64,000 nucleotides of DNA from positions 2,046,001 to 2,110,000 of the forward strand of contig NZ_MTCM01000001.1 of the NCBI RefSeq assembly GCF_002000245.1. The letters run 5' to 3'. The notes beneath the pieces were generated by a model. The model made no database searches, was not told where the DNA came from, and saw nothing but the letters and a program-made list of their open reading frames with translations. Positions 8,618 to 18,300 of this stretch are shown here, piece after piece (position 1 is the stretch's first letter; each line of letters opens with the position of its first letter). Source of the stretch: Sphingobacterium sp. CZ-UAM. Lineage in GTDB: Bacteria; Bacteroidota; Bacteroidia; Sphingobacteriales; Sphingobacteriaceae. The translations under genes were made by a program, and so were the position numbers.

Positions 8618-10138
8618 TTATTGCTTGGTTCCTTCGAGTGTCGACACACTCTTTGCCGGGATAGTTAAGCTATATACACCACCTGCAGTTGGCGCAACCG
8701 TGCCGGCAAGTGCCCAATGACCTGTACTGGTCGCTGTAGTCTGATAATTGGATAATTGTCCCCCGACAAAACCTGACAGATTGATGTCCAACGGGACACT
8801 ACTGCTACCCGTATTTGTGACGACCATGGCAAATTTACCTGTTTGCGGATCTTTATACGCAGATATCAGTAATCCATTGGCATTTTGTACTGCCACATTA
8901 ATACGTTTGTAATTGGCTTTGACAAATCTGGAATAGTGTCCCAGCACATCATAAGCCTTGGTAAACTCTAATGAACCATCACTTCGTGTACAGATTAAAG
9001 CCTCATTGTTTTGGAATGCGAGCATGCCAAGCCAAAAAATATAGGCACTGGCATCACAATCTGCAAGCAATTTGTGCATATTAACAGCTAGCTTCAAACC
9101 ACCTTCTATTCCGGCATCGTAGTTTCCGCCATCATCCGATGCTTCGGTTACCCACATTGGTTTGCCACCTGTAGCGAAAGTCCACTTTGATGGATTTTGG
9201 TTAAACCCTCTTTTTCCACCGATCAACTCTGTAATTTCAACGTAACCATGTCCTGCCAAAATATCGACATTACTTCTGTCCATTCCAGACAGGAAGGTAT
9301 TGGCTGTACCCCAGGCAGCATTTTCAGAAGCGATAATTTTAGTGCTTTGCAAACCTTCATCATTTAAAGCTGGCCTCAGGTTGTTTGTCACAAACTCACC
9401 TAGTTTATTTGAAGCCCAATACGAGGCATCCCAATCCGAAAACACATTTTCAGGTTCATTCGTCGGCGATATGGCGTTAATTGTGACCCCTTCATTTTGA
9501 TAGGCTTTAGCGAAACCGGCCAAATAATGGGCAAATAGCGTCGATGAAGTATTCAGATTAAGTCCATTGAACCATTTACCACTGATACTATTGGGATTCG
9601 TCTTCATATAAAGCGGTGGTGTCCAGGTACTGGCGATAATAACCGGGACCTGAAATCTTTCCTTCGCCTTTTTTAGAATCCACAGCTGTCCAAGATGCTC
9701 GCGCGCATCCGCCGAAAGTGCCTGATAAGCCGGACTACTCACTGCGACATCGATATCAACCCCTGCAGGCTTGATGGTCACCACCCTATTCTGTTGATTG
9801 AAAGGATAGGTATGTAATACCTTGCCGCGCAATATATTCAACTTCAAACCCGAATTACCCCAAAGATAGTCCAGAATACTATCTCTCTTCGGAGATTCAA
9901 AGAAAGGAACGATACGCCCTCCGAAGGCACCAAAACCGTCAATTTTTTGCCGTTCCTGGTTCCATTCCACAACGGCATTTGTCGTTACTGCGGCAGCCTG
10001 CGCATTTAACTGATTCAAACGATTCACCGCATCATCTTCATTCGTCGATAATACCTGCTTTTGACACCCCGTCATCCATAGGGATGCAACTAATCCAAAA
10101 CAAAAGATGGATTTAAAAACCAATTGATTTCTGTTCAT
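8618..10138 (-). CDS. Glycoside hydrolase family 30 lipoprotein (xylanase-like)
   Basis: The 506 residues carry a lipoprotein signal (WMTGC, Cys 25), then a TIM-barrel with the GH30 pattern. IDGFGAFGGR opens the barrel near 67. ASTWTPPLYMK is at about 169-179. The acid/base Glu lies in SPTNEPE (Glu 228) and the nucleophile in MWVTEAS (Glu 332). A small C-terminal beta-sandwich follows, ending near SVSTLEG. GH30 enzymes are retaining glycosidases, mostly glucuronoxylanases, beta-1,6-glucanases or glucosylceramidases. The WVTEAS and TNEPE contexts look closest to the xylanase group, which is a guess. It stands alone behind a long inverted repeat. Confidence 0.85.
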   Translation of the reverse strand: MNRNQLVFKSIFCFGLVASLWMTGCQKQVLSTNEDDAVNRLNQLNAQAAAVTTNAVVEWNQERQKIDGFGAFGGRIVPFFESPKRDSILDYLWGNSGLKLNILRGKVLHTYPFNQQNRVVTIKPAGVDIDVAVSSPAYQALSADAREHLGQLWILKKAKERFQVPVIIASTWTPPLYMKTNPNSISGKWFNGLNLNTSSTLFAHYLAGFAKAYQNEGVTINAISPTNEPENVFSDWDASYWASNKLGEFVTNNLRPALNDEGLQSTKIIASENAAWGTANTFLSGMDRSNVDILAGHGYVEITELIGGKRGFNQNPSKWTFATGGKPMWVTEASDDGGNYDAGIEGGLKLAVNMHKLLADCDASAYIFWLGMLAFQNNEALICTRSDGSLEFTKAYDVLGHYSRFVKANYKRINVAVQNANGLLISAYKDPQTGKFAMVVTNTGSSSVPLDINLSGFVGGQLSNYQTTATSTGHWALAGTVAPTAGGVYSLTIPAKSVSTLEGTKQ

Positions 10139-10200
10139 AAATTTTTATTTTATTAATTTGTAATAACAGTTATATCTTTAAATATGACTTGCGGTAAAAT

Positions 10201-10252
10201 TGTTTTGTCAAATTTCAAACAAAATATTTTTTATTTGAAATTTGACAAAACA
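10201..10252. repeat. 19-bp perfect inverted repeat in divergent promoter region
   Basis: Arms 10201-10219 and 10234-10252 are exact reverse complements (TGTTTTGTCAAATTTCAAA and its complement) around a 14-nt AT-rich loop. It lies between the divergent GH30 and DinB-like genes, 63 bases before the GH30 start. It could be an operator, a 5' UTR hairpin or a small mobile relic. No T-run follows that would favour a terminator for either gene. Confidence 0.7.
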
Positions 10253-10301
10253 GTCAATGAAGCTTAACAATCAGCTATTACCATGTTAACATTCAATAAA
10301 A

Positions 10302-10727
10302 ATGGACAATTTTATACAAGATTTTGAAGTGCTCATAGCTGCTTTCCCGAGTGAACTTTCGGCCATTGATACCATAGCATTTAGTGCGAAGCCAGTTCCA
10401 GAAAGATGGAGCAAGAAAGAAATTTTAGGGCACCTGATCGATAGCGCAATGACAAACTATCTCCGGTTTATTAGAGCACAATCTGAGGAAAATCCGCAGA
10501 TCTTTTACACACAGGATGACTTTTGTGAAAATGCAAATTATCAGCAGTCAGAAACCAAACAGCTGCTTGATCTATGGTTAGCACTCAACAAGCAACTTTT
10601 ATTTCTATTCAAGACTTTGATTACTAAAAGCCTCACAATGCGAAAATGTAATGATCTAACACTTGCTTTTTTGATGGAAGATTATGTAGCCCACCTCAAT
10701 CATCATCGTCAACAGATACTTTCTTAA
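10302..10727 (+). CDS. DinB-like (DUF664/DinB_2) protein
   Basis: The 141 residues form a four-helix DinB-fold protein. It has the typical KPVPERWSKKEILGHLIDSA segment at about 31-50, with the first metal-type His in GHLID, and a C-terminal pair in YVAHLNHHRQQIL. Related enzymes are mycothiol- or bacillithiol-dependent transferases or hydrolases, but the thiol partner in Bacteroidota is not settled. It is a single gene that reads towards the GNAT gene. Two other DinB-fold genes occur in this window. Confidence 0.82.
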   Translation: MDNFIQDFEVLIAAFPSELSAIDTIAFSAKPVPERWSKKEILGHLIDSAMTNYLRFIRAQSEENPQIFYTQDDFCENANYQQSETKQLLDLWLALNKQLLFLFKTLITKSLTMRKCNDLTLAFLMEDYVAHLNHHRQQILS

Positions 10728-10744
10728 TCATAAAATTTTGAAAA

Positions 10745-10784
10745 TGTCTAGTCCATAAAATAATCTAATGATATGGACTAGACA
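10745..10784 (-). terminator. Terminator between convergent DinB and GNAT genes
   Basis: A perfect 13-bp stem (10745-10757 with 10772-10784, TGTCTAGTCCATA) has a 14-nt loop. On the minus strand it is followed by TTTTCAAAATTTT, which suits the GNAT transcript. It may also end the DinB transcript. Confidence 0.75.
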
Positions 10785-10793
10785 AAATACAGT

Positions 10794-11246
10794 TTACCTT
10801 TTACTCCACCAATGATAATAGTTGTGAAGTCCATCGTATTCAAAACCACAACGTGGGTATAGCGTATTGCCAATGTCATTTGTTTTTTCTGTTTCGAGCA
10901 TTAACCCGCAGGCACCGGTTTCGATACACCATTCTTTGCTCTGATCGATCAGTGCTACGGAGAGTCCCCTACCGCGATAGTCCTGATGAACAAACAGATC
11001 GCTCAACAACCATTGCATTTCTAATTTAGTGTAATGAAATAATTTATACAATTGTACAAAGCCCACGGCTTTACCGTCAGTGAGAACTAGAAAAACAATC
11101 GATTCGTCCTTCAAAAAGCGCTCCTTTAAAAACATCTTCCCTTTTTCCAGATCAGATTCCTGACGGTAAAAAATTCGATAAAGGTTAAACAATTCTGCGG
11201 TCTCGTTCAAGTCTTCAAGATTGGCTCTTTTAATTTGATAATTCAT
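10794..11246 (-). CDS. GNAT family N-acetyltransferase
   Basis: The 150 residues match the GNAT fold. The acetyl-CoA loop (V/I-x-x-x-x-R-G-x-G) is seen in VHQDYRGRGLSVALIDQSKE at about 87-106, followed by LMLETEKTNDIGNTLYPRCG, with the usual Tyr near the C-terminus (YPRCGFEYDG). The substrate is not known. Family members acetylate small amines, antibiotics or protein N-termini. The gene stands alone, with a decayed AraC-type fragment just upstream on the same strand. Confidence 0.85.
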   Translation of the reverse strand: MNYQIKRANLEDLNETAELFNLYRIFYRQESDLEKGKMFLKERFLKDESIVFLVLTDGKAVGFVQLYKLFHYTKLEMQWLLSDLFVHQDYRGRGLSVALIDQSKEWCIETGACGLMLETEKTNDIGNTLYPRCGFEYDGLHNYYHWWSKR

Positions 11247-11295
11247 TTTAGTAAATATTTTGATTTATGCAGGCAAAAATATCCCTAAAAACAAT

Positions 11296-11406
11296 TCACA
11301 TTATCATCCAGATCTGAGATGTCGGATAGTCCAGGCCTTGGACTTCATCAAATTGGCCTTTGTATCTGTTTCTATAGTCTATCGGTGTCAATCCTGTTCT
11401 TTTCCC
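11296..11406 (-). pseudogene. AraC-type regulator, C-terminal remnant
   Basis: The minus strand reads GKRTGLTPIDYRNRYKGQFD and stops with TGA at 11296-11298. This is the last recognition-helix and tail pattern of AraC/XylS regulators (TGLTP..YRNRY). Upstream in this frame the sequence loses similarity and meets a stop near 11504-11506, and no second helix-turn-helix half is found. It therefore looks like the tail of a deleted regulator. The stretch 11247-11706 holds no other gene I can support. Confidence 0.55.
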
Positions 11407-11706
11407 TATGGATGGAGCAGATTGAATCCTATGGTCACTATTCAAATCCAGATTTCGTCCACGATTTTTCGGTAAAATGAAGGCCGAGGAAATCGGTATT
11501 TTAGTCTATAAACATACGGATCATCAATGAGACAATTCGGCATATGATCGAATATAAAATCTTTTCTGGCGGATTGTAAATTTAAAACGTATCTACTGTT
11601 GCACACGATTATATTTACGAAATAATCTATCGTTTTACATTACTATTGATCAATGAATAGGTTGATTACCTGAAGTAAAAAATAGATCTTCACTTATAGG
11701 GAGCTT

Positions 11707-12240
11707 ATGGTTAATGAGGTGCAGTCTGAAAAGATTTATTATCATCCAAACTGGAAAAGAATCATGATCGCTGTTATTTTAGTGCTCATTGGAACAGGAA
11801 CATTATGGATAGACATTACTTCTTTTTTGGGATCCATACCATGGCTACCATTAAAGCTGATATGCATCCTGATCGGGTGTTGGATGCTGAAGAACAACAA
11901 AAAAGCCGTTCGGGCGAAAACAGATTCAAGGGGATTTTATTTCACAAGAATGCCCGCTAGAAATACATTCAAAAAAGCCATTGCTGACCTAGATTTATTG
12001 GTATTTGTTCCATTCGTACAAATTGTCAATATCCGGATAACTGCAACTATATGGACAGGGACAAGACTCGAACTGGAAACTACACAGGGAAAAGAGATAC
12101 TCACGATGTTAGACGTGTTGAGTAGAAAAGAGAAACAGCAGATCTATCAGACTATCAAAAGATTTGGTATAGCGAATGTGGTCAAACACCAAGAGGAAAA
12201 AGGGAAAATTGATGACATGAAAAAACCTGCTGTAAATTAG
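11707..12240 (+). CDS. Hypothetical membrane protein (two N-terminal helices)
   Basis: Of the 177 residues, two membrane helices span about 20-37 and 42-60 (MIAVILVLIGTGTLWIDI and LPLKLICILIGCWML). A basic turn (KNNKKAVRAK) and a soluble C-terminal domain of about 110 residues follow. The layout recalls small proteins with bacterial PH-like domains, but no motif proves it. It ends just before the convergent gene at 12249. Function unknown. Confidence 0.6.
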   Translation: MVNEVQSEKIYYHPNWKRIMIAVILVLIGTGTLWIDITSFLGSIPWLPLKLICILIGCWMLKNNKKAVRAKTDSRGFYFTRMPARNTFKKAIADLDLLVFVPFVQIVNIRITATIWTGTRLELETTQGKEILTMLDVLSRKEKQQIYQTIKRFGIANVVKHQEEKGKIDDMKKPAVN

Positions 12241-12248
12241 TCCCCTTT

Positions 12249-12470
12249 TTAACTGAAATTGTCCGATAATAGCTGATCTACATCTTCCCTAATTTCTTCG
12301 GGCAACATCAGGTAAACCGGTGTTTTTAAATTCTCTCTACTGGCCTCTCCTTCTATAAAAATGTTTCTAAATCCTTCATTGAGCCATTTTCCGTCTTCTT
12401 CCAAATACGCCTTATATTTATTGTCCAAAATCTCAATAATGTTTATGCTCTCTTTCATGTGTTCCGTCAT
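12249..12470 (-). CDS. Hypothetical small protein
   Basis: This is 73 residues if translation starts at MTEHMKESINIIEIL (12470). An upstream in-frame ATG would add 20 residues without similarity to a signal. The protein is acidic and helical, with no recognised family. Its end faces the end of the membrane-protein gene at 12240, only 8 bases away, so the genes converge tightly. Real but unknown is my best reading. Confidence 0.45.
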   Translation of the reverse strand: MTEHMKESINIIEILDNKYKAYLEEDGKWLNEGFRNIFIEGEASRENLKTPVYLMLPEEIREDVDQLLSDNFS

Positions 12471-12715
12471 TATCTTATTGTAAACTGCATCTAAAAATAT
12501 TCGACAGGGGAACATCAACATTGGTGCCACTCCTGCCCTGAATTTTTAAAAGAGGAATGGAAACATAAAATTTTAAGATTTCTTAACATCTTCAGCGATT
12601 TGCTTTCTTACATATTATTGTCGATTTTTGTTGTGTACATTTAAGCTATCTGTTACAGCGAAATGAACGGAGCCTGTTTCGGTTTTTTACACAGTTCTTT
12701 TATAAATCGTTTGAT

Positions 12716-12910
12716 ATGATATTGATTGCAGTATTACTACCTTGGTTATCTTTCTTTTTACGAGGTAAAATATTCAGTGGAATTATTTGTTTAATCCTCC
12801 AACTTACTATTTTAGGTTGGTTGCCCGCGGCAATATGGGCCGTTGCTTCACGTGTTGATGGTAAAAATCAACAACGCATACGTAGTTTGGAACGTAGTAT
12901 GCGCCGTTAA
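12716..12910 (+). CDS. YqaE/Pmp3-like small membrane protein
   Basis: The 64 residues form two membrane helices (ILIAVLLPWLSFFLRGKIF and LILQLTILGWLPAAIWAV) joined by a short Gly-containing turn, with a basic C-terminal tail. The PW.SFFLRGK and GWLPAAIWA pattern matches the Pmp3/YqaE stress-related proteolipid family. These proteins are linked to membrane potential and salt or cold stress in other organisms. Nothing in the context tells its role here. Confidence 0.75.
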   Translation: MILIAVLLPWLSFFLRGKIFSGIICLILQLTILGWLPAAIWAVASRVDGKNQQRIRSLERSMRR

Positions 12911-12972
12911 ATACCTCATCTGCTGCACTAAAATCGCTTCAGCTCAACACACATGGACTGAATAGGGAGATG

Positions 12973-13758
12973 CTATTCGCTCTCAAGAAATTTTTGAATC
13001 TGAGCAATGGTAAAATCAATTAGGCTGTTATCAACCTCCCCATTAAAATCTTTCATGATATAGTTACCGTGATTGGCCGGAAGGATCATGAGGCGGGCAT
13101 TCGGAATCTGCTTTTGCATTTCCGCTAAATGCTGTCCTTTGACTACATCTTGATCTCCGCCGATCAGAAATACTGGACAGGATATATTTTCCAAGGTGCC
13201 CGGTTCAAAATCCTGAAAATTTATCATCCGTTGGCTATCCTTTTCATACATATTTTTAAACTTTTGGGGATCCGGATTCAATTTCAAAAAATTTTCCTTC
13301 AAATAAGGCGGCATCACCTCAATCGTAGAAGCTGACATGCTATCAAAAAAGCCATCTAACAAGCCCTCTCTTTTCGTGTTACCCGAAGCAGCAATTAATT
13401 TGTCTACCCTATCCGGGAAAAGAGAAGCAAGTGTCAAAATGGTCGTTGCACCATTACTGAAACCTAAAAATGAGGTTTTAATGATCTTTAGGTAATCCAA
13501 AACCGCAATAATGTCCCTTGCATCCTGTTCAAATGTCTCCGGAACTTCCCTATGCTCCGATCGACCATGATTTTGCATATCCAGCAAGATCAATTGATAG
13601 CGATCTTTCAATCGTATCACGCTCTCTTCAAAATCAAAAAAACCTGAGGAGCCACCACCGTGGATAAGCACAAGAGGCTTTCCAGCCCCATATATTTCAT
13701 AATATAGTTTTATCCCGTTAGCTGCGGCATAGCCTGAGTGATTGTTCAACATGCTCAT
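12973..13758 (-). CDS. Alpha/beta hydrolase
   Basis: The 261 residues have a classic alpha/beta-hydrolase layout. The oxyanion strand is PLVLIHGGGSSGFFDFE (about 29-45). The nucleophile elbow is GFSNGAT (Ser near 99). The acid is in GGDQD (near 207-211), and the catalytic His is in PANHGNYIM (near 235). A cap region lies between. The substrate is unknown. It starts 40 bases downstream of the SRPBCC gene on the same strand, so the two may be co-transcribed. Confidence 0.85.
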   Translation of the reverse strand: MSMLNNHSGYAAANGIKLYYEIYGAGKPLVLIHGGGSSGFFDFEESVIRLKDRYQLILLDMQNHGRSEHREVPETFEQDARDIIAVLDYLKIIKTSFLGFSNGATTILTLASLFPDRVDKLIAASGNTKREGLLDGFFDSMSASTIEVMPPYLKENFLKLNPDPQKFKNMYEKDSQRMINFQDFEPGTLENISCPVFLIGGDQDVVKGQHLAEMQKQIPNARLMILPANHGNYIMKDFNGEVDNSLIDFTIAQIQKFLESE

Positions 13759-13797
13759 TATTCAATTTAATTAGTTTATTCTATCTAAGATCTAGCT

Positions 13798-14226
13798 TTA
13801 TCTGCTTTCTACAAATTTTTTAAAGCTGAGCAGAACGGCGTCGGTGAAATTCTGCTGAAGATCCAGCGGTGTCACCGTGTCTGGTTCAAACGTCTCCCTT
13901 ATAATCGTATTATGATCGATAGCCTGAAATTCAACAATACAGCTTCTCCCGCCACTGATACTTTCAATATATTCGAAAGGGATAATACATTCATATATCC
14001 CAACATAATCAAAACCTTCATGATCAATTCGCCGCTCCATTCGAAAATTAAATTGCCCACCTTCCCTAAAATCGTTCTCCACCTCCGGACAATGCCAATC
14101 ATCGAATGGAATATTCCATTGTTTTATAGACGCTGATCTGATCCAGTGCTCCCAGACATCTTCGAGCGGTTTCTCCACCAAAACAACTGAAACCAGTTTT
14201 TTTTCCCCTGAATTTACATCTTCCAT
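13798..14226 (-). CDS. SRPBCC / AHSA1-type START-like protein
   Basis: The 142 residues fit the Aha1-like SRPBCC fold. EKPLEDVWEHWIRSASIKQW is the opening helix, FREGGQFNFRMERRID the central strands, and FTDAVLLSFKKFVESR the closing helix. Such proteins bind hydrophobic ligands in a cavity. In bacteria they are often small stress-linked proteins beside ArsR regulators, but none is present here. It is probably in one unit with the alpha/beta hydrolase downstream. Confidence 0.82.
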   Translation of the reverse strand: MEDVNSGEKKLVSVVLVEKPLEDVWEHWIRSASIKQWNIPFDDWHCPEVENDFREGGQFNFRMERRIDHEGFDYVGIYECIIPFEYIESISGGRSCIVEFQAIDHNTIIRETFEPDTVTPLDLQQNFTDAVLLSFKKFVESR

Positions 14227-14492
14227 ATGTTATTTTCTAGATTAATTGCGATCCGTTAATTAATTTCCATCGTTTATTGGATAAATATTTCAACAACTGC
14301 CTTTGGAAGCATAAAAAGCGGTGAATGAACTTGTAGTATTAGCTGCAACACAATATTAATAAACATGCTATTAAATTAGCTTGCCCTATGGCAATATTTA
14401 CGGAGCAATTATTTTTTTCGAATAAAGGATCAATTTGGCAAGTATGGTATATTTATTGCACTGCAGAACCAAACATATAAAAACCGATTAAA

Positions 14493-14942
14493 ATGAAAAA
14501 ATTAGCATTTTTAGCACTATGTGTTACCCTATTTGCAGGATGTAATAATGCCCAGCAACCAAAGTCTGCTGAGCATACAGACAGTCTGGCCAAAGAAGAA
14601 ACACCATCTATCGGCGGCGATAAGGATGAACATGGATGTCTTGTCGGTGCAGGCCAAACCTGGAGTGAAGTTAAACAGGGATGTATTCAGGTCTTTAATG
14701 TAGGAACACGTCTGAATCCTGTTGATGTTAAAGAAGGGGATGCTATCATCAGTGCATTTGTTGTTGCTAATGACGATAAATCTAAAATGGAGTTATTTTT
14801 ACCAGACGACAATAAAACAACGATTATTTTGGATAAAACTGAAAACAATACATACCAAAAGGATACCTTTAAATATGATGCTGATAAATCAGATCTATAT
14901 GTAAATGGTGACGTAAAATACAAAGGTGAAGTTAAAAAATAA
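14493..14942 (+). CDS. Hypothetical lipoprotein with conserved DEHGCL..C motif
   Basis: The 149 residues start with a lipoprotein signal (TLFAGC, Cys 16) and a polar linker. A compact domain follows with the two Cys in DKDEHGCLVGAGQTWSEVKQ and QGCIQVF. I recall this DEHGCL..AG..WS..K..C pattern from unnamed small lipoproteins in several phyla, and the two Cys could form a disulfide. No function can be assigned. A single gene, closed by a terminator. Confidence 0.7.
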   Translation: MKKLAFLALCVTLFAGCNNAQQPKSAEHTDSLAKEETPSIGGDKDEHGCLVGAGQTWSEVKQGCIQVFNVGTRLNPVDVKEGDAIISAFVVANDDKSKMELFLPDDNKTTIILDKTENNTYQKDTFKYDADKSDLYVNGDVKYKGEVKK

Positions 14943-14973
14943 CATCCCTGAAACTTTATAGGACGTATAAGGT

Positions 14974-15007
14974 AATGCCAATGTTAATCACATCGGCATT
15001 TTTTTAT
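14974..15007 (+). terminator. Terminator after small lipoprotein gene
   Basis: The stem AATGCCAATG with CATCGGCATT (one mismatch) has a loop of about 7 nt and is followed directly by a run of T. It lies about 30 bases past the stop at 14942. Confidence 0.75.
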
Positions 15008-15130
15008 TTGTTTATTTTTTATTGATCCTTTTTTTTGCTAACATATCCATAAGTTCGCTCAACTCGGTTTATTGGTCAAAAAGATACCGTCATAGGTTTT
15101 CACCGATATCTATAAGGAACTGCTATCTAA

Positions 15131-15220
15131 CTATTCTATTTCGAAGATTGCCTGCGCCATAATAACATTGGTCAACACAACTAACATTACTCCGATAAGG
15201 GAAGCATATAATTTTTTCAT
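15131..15220 (-). CDS. Possible 29-residue secreted or membrane peptide
   Basis: The minus strand encodes MKKLYASLIGVMLVVLTN and then VIMAQAIFEIE, stop at 15131. This is a near-perfect signal peptide with a cleavage-like AQA, leaving about five residues. It lies immediately downstream of a 12-bp palindrome. It could be a real small membrane peptide, or the start of a gene that has since been lost. No homolog is known to me. The stretch 14943-15377 holds nothing else apart from the terminator and palindrome. Confidence 0.3.
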   Translation of the reverse strand: MKKLYASLIGVMLVVLTNVIMAQAIFEIE

Positions 15221-15230
15221 TTTAAATCAC

Positions 15231-15257
15231 TTATTAAATCTGGCACAGATTTAATAA
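15231..15257. promoter_or_regulatory. 12-bp perfect palindrome (operator-like)
   Basis: TTATTAAATCTG, a GCA spacer, then CAGATTTAATAA. The arms are exact reverse complements. The site lies 10 bases before the start of the small minus-strand peptide ORF and 120 bases before the large helicase gene on the plus strand. The tight spacer and lack of a T-run favour a regulator site over a terminator. Confidence 0.5.
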
Positions 15258-15377
15258 TGCTTCCTTTATATATTTTGCCAAAAATTACACGCAAAACGAC
15301 ATCTAGAAATCGCGTATAAAGCAATTGGGAGTATATAAATTTTCTATATCTTTAAACTAATATATTTTTTTTTTAAA

Positions 15378-18300
15378 ATGATCGAAACTAATGCTTGTTT
15401 TCAGGTTGCAATAGAGAAAGCTTCTCACTTTAATTACAGCTTCTGTTTCCATAATCTGCCGCTGGTGGAAAAAATAAAAATCACCGCGATCACCCAGGAT
15501 ATTGAACAGGTCAAAATTGAGATTACTTCTGAAATCGGATTGTTTAGCCCTTACACATTCCATATAGACAGGTTTTTGGAAGGAACACCAGTGACAGTGG
15601 AAAATTTAGCTTTCGATTACAACATTCCATTTATCCGGAATCTGGTAGAGAAAGATTTGGATACGCTTACCTGTACGATTTATGCTAAAAATGAAATCTT
15701 ATATCAGCAAAAATTCACAGTAAACGTGTTACCGATGGATTATTTTGGCGGCTTAAGTAAGTACCCCGAGTTATTGGCTTCTTACGTTTTGCCCAATCAC
15801 GATATCATCTATACGATTAAAGCAGAGGCCGTCAAAATTCTTGAGAAAAACAGGTTAACGCCGGCGTTTTTGGGCTATCAATCCGTTAGCAAGGATCGTG
15901 TACTGCAGGAAGTAATGGCCCTATATCAGGCTATTCTAAATATCAATATTACATACAGCGCCATGCCTGCAAGTTTTGAAACTGAAGGTCAGCGTATTCG
16001 TCTGGTCGATCAGATCTGGGAAACGAAGTTTGGAAACTGTATCGATATCTCGCTACTATTTGCGGCCTGTCTGGAAGCTATCGATCTGAATCCAATTCTT
16101 ATTGTCACCCGAGGGCATGCATTTATAGGCGTTTGGCTCAGCGACCAGCGACTAGAAGCTGTTGTCAATTATGATCAGGCGGCTATTTCAAAACGGATCG
16201 CGCATGGAATTGATGATATCGCTTTGATCGAGTCTACGCATTTATGCCGAGGAAATGCCTATACCATGCGGGAAGCAATGAACATCGCCGAAACGCAGCT
16301 ATTACATGCCAACAACTTTATTTTATCCCTTGATATCAAACATGCCCGTTCGCATGGGATCCTTCCCTTACCTTTTACTGGAAAGGACGAACTGAACAAC
16401 GCAGCTTTAAAGAATACCACTGGATCAACCAAAAAACAGGCTATCGATTATTTTAATATCGATGACAACAAACTGGATCTCGTTCTCAGTGAAGTCAAAG
16501 ATCTAACAAAACAAAAAATCTGGGAACGAAAGCTGCTCGACCTTTCACTCAGAAATAACCTATTGAACCTCCGGTTCACTAAAAGTATGTTGCAAATAGT
16601 GGATCTGAAAACTGATCTCTTGGAAGATCATCTATCAAACGGAAAATCACTTACCATACATCCCAACTACAGTCAAGAGGTTTTACGACGTTACAATCTT
16701 TATTTAGAACCCTTGCATTCTTCCGAGCCATTATTCAAGCTTGCTGACGATGAATTCAGATATAATCGCCTGCTGACACTTTATCATCAGGATGATCTGG
16801 ATAATATCTTAACACACCTGTACCGCAATGCGAAACTGGCCGAAGAGGAAAATGGAAAGAGCACCTTGTATCTGGGGGTCGGTTTATTGAAGTGGTTTGA
16901 ACCCAAAACCAATCAACAGCCTAGACTTGCCCCCATCCTATTGATTCCTGTTGAATTATCACGCAGATCTGTCAACACCAAGTTTACGCTCCGAAGCCGT
17001 GAAGAGGAGGCCATGATTAATATTACATTGTTGGAGTATCTCAAACAGGAATTTAAGCTTAACCTCAATGCCTTGGAAGTGCTACCAATGGATGAGTCAG
17101 GGGTTGACGTACAAAAAGTATTCGCCATTTTAAGAAAATCTATTTTAAATCTGGAAGGATGGGATATTCAGGAACAGGTTGTCCTTGGTAACTTCTCTTT
17201 TAACAAGCTTATTCTATGGCAGGACCTAACCAAATATGCAGAAGAAATTAAAAAAAGCACCATTGTAAAGAGCTTGATTGACGGGCGGCTTTCGGATCTA
17301 TTGGATATCACCGCTGATTCGGAAAATCTGGAGCAGCTCCCCTCTTCCTTGTTAACATTGCCCATTCCAACAGACAATTCCCAGCTTGAAGCTGTACGTC
17401 ACTCCAATGCGAATAAGAGCTTTGTATTACATGGCCCTCCCGGGACCGGTAAATCCCAGACCATCACCAATATTATCGCAAATGCACTAGCGAATGACAA
17501 AAAAGTGCTTTTTGTCGCTGCTAAAAAGGCTGCTTTGGATGTGGTACATCGCCGTTTGGTAAAAATTGGTTTAGGTTCCTTCTGTTTAGAGTTACATTCA
17601 AATAAATCTAAAAAATCAGATGTCCTACGGCAATTGGAAAAGAGCCTGGAAACACCCAAGTATCAAAGTCATATCGATTTTCAGGAAGAAGCACAACGTA
17701 TTGATCAGCGCAAAGCAGCATTAAGTCAATATGTTGACTCCTTACATCAGCCCTTTGCAGTGGGTTGGAGCCTGTATGATTCCGTTTCCTATTTAGACAG
17801 TCATCATGTCGAAATCAACACGGACTGGTTGCTATCCCTTCAACTGGAACATATTGACAAAAAGACCTGGAATAATTGGCAGGACTGGGCAATCCCCTTC
17901 GGAGAGTTAACGCATAAATTACCAGCGATTGACAAGCACCCATTGCACTTGATCCACTTGAAAGATCAGAACTTTGCTCACAAAAATAATATCGAGAAAT
18001 CTATCGAAGATTATATACAGGCAGACGCTGAGGCAACAAAAGCTCTCTCAGATCTGCAATTGAATCTCCCGAAGAATTGGATCGAAAACAAGACCTCGCT
18101 ATGTTCACTTCTCGAAAAGATCACTCAGTTTTCGGCGCATCAGACCATCGTAAATGTTTACTTTGATGTTCGCCAAAAAAATTTACTTGATCATTGGGTT
18201 GAACTGCAGAGCCAAAAACAGACATTAGAAAATGCGCTTGTTACAGATTTTGGCAACGGAATATTTACGACAGACTGGAATCTGATTGAATCCACATGGA

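Noticed and set aside
11260..11475. 71-codon plus-strand frame
   Set aside because: The sequence looks random, and the opposite strand carries an AraC-type tail in the same bases.
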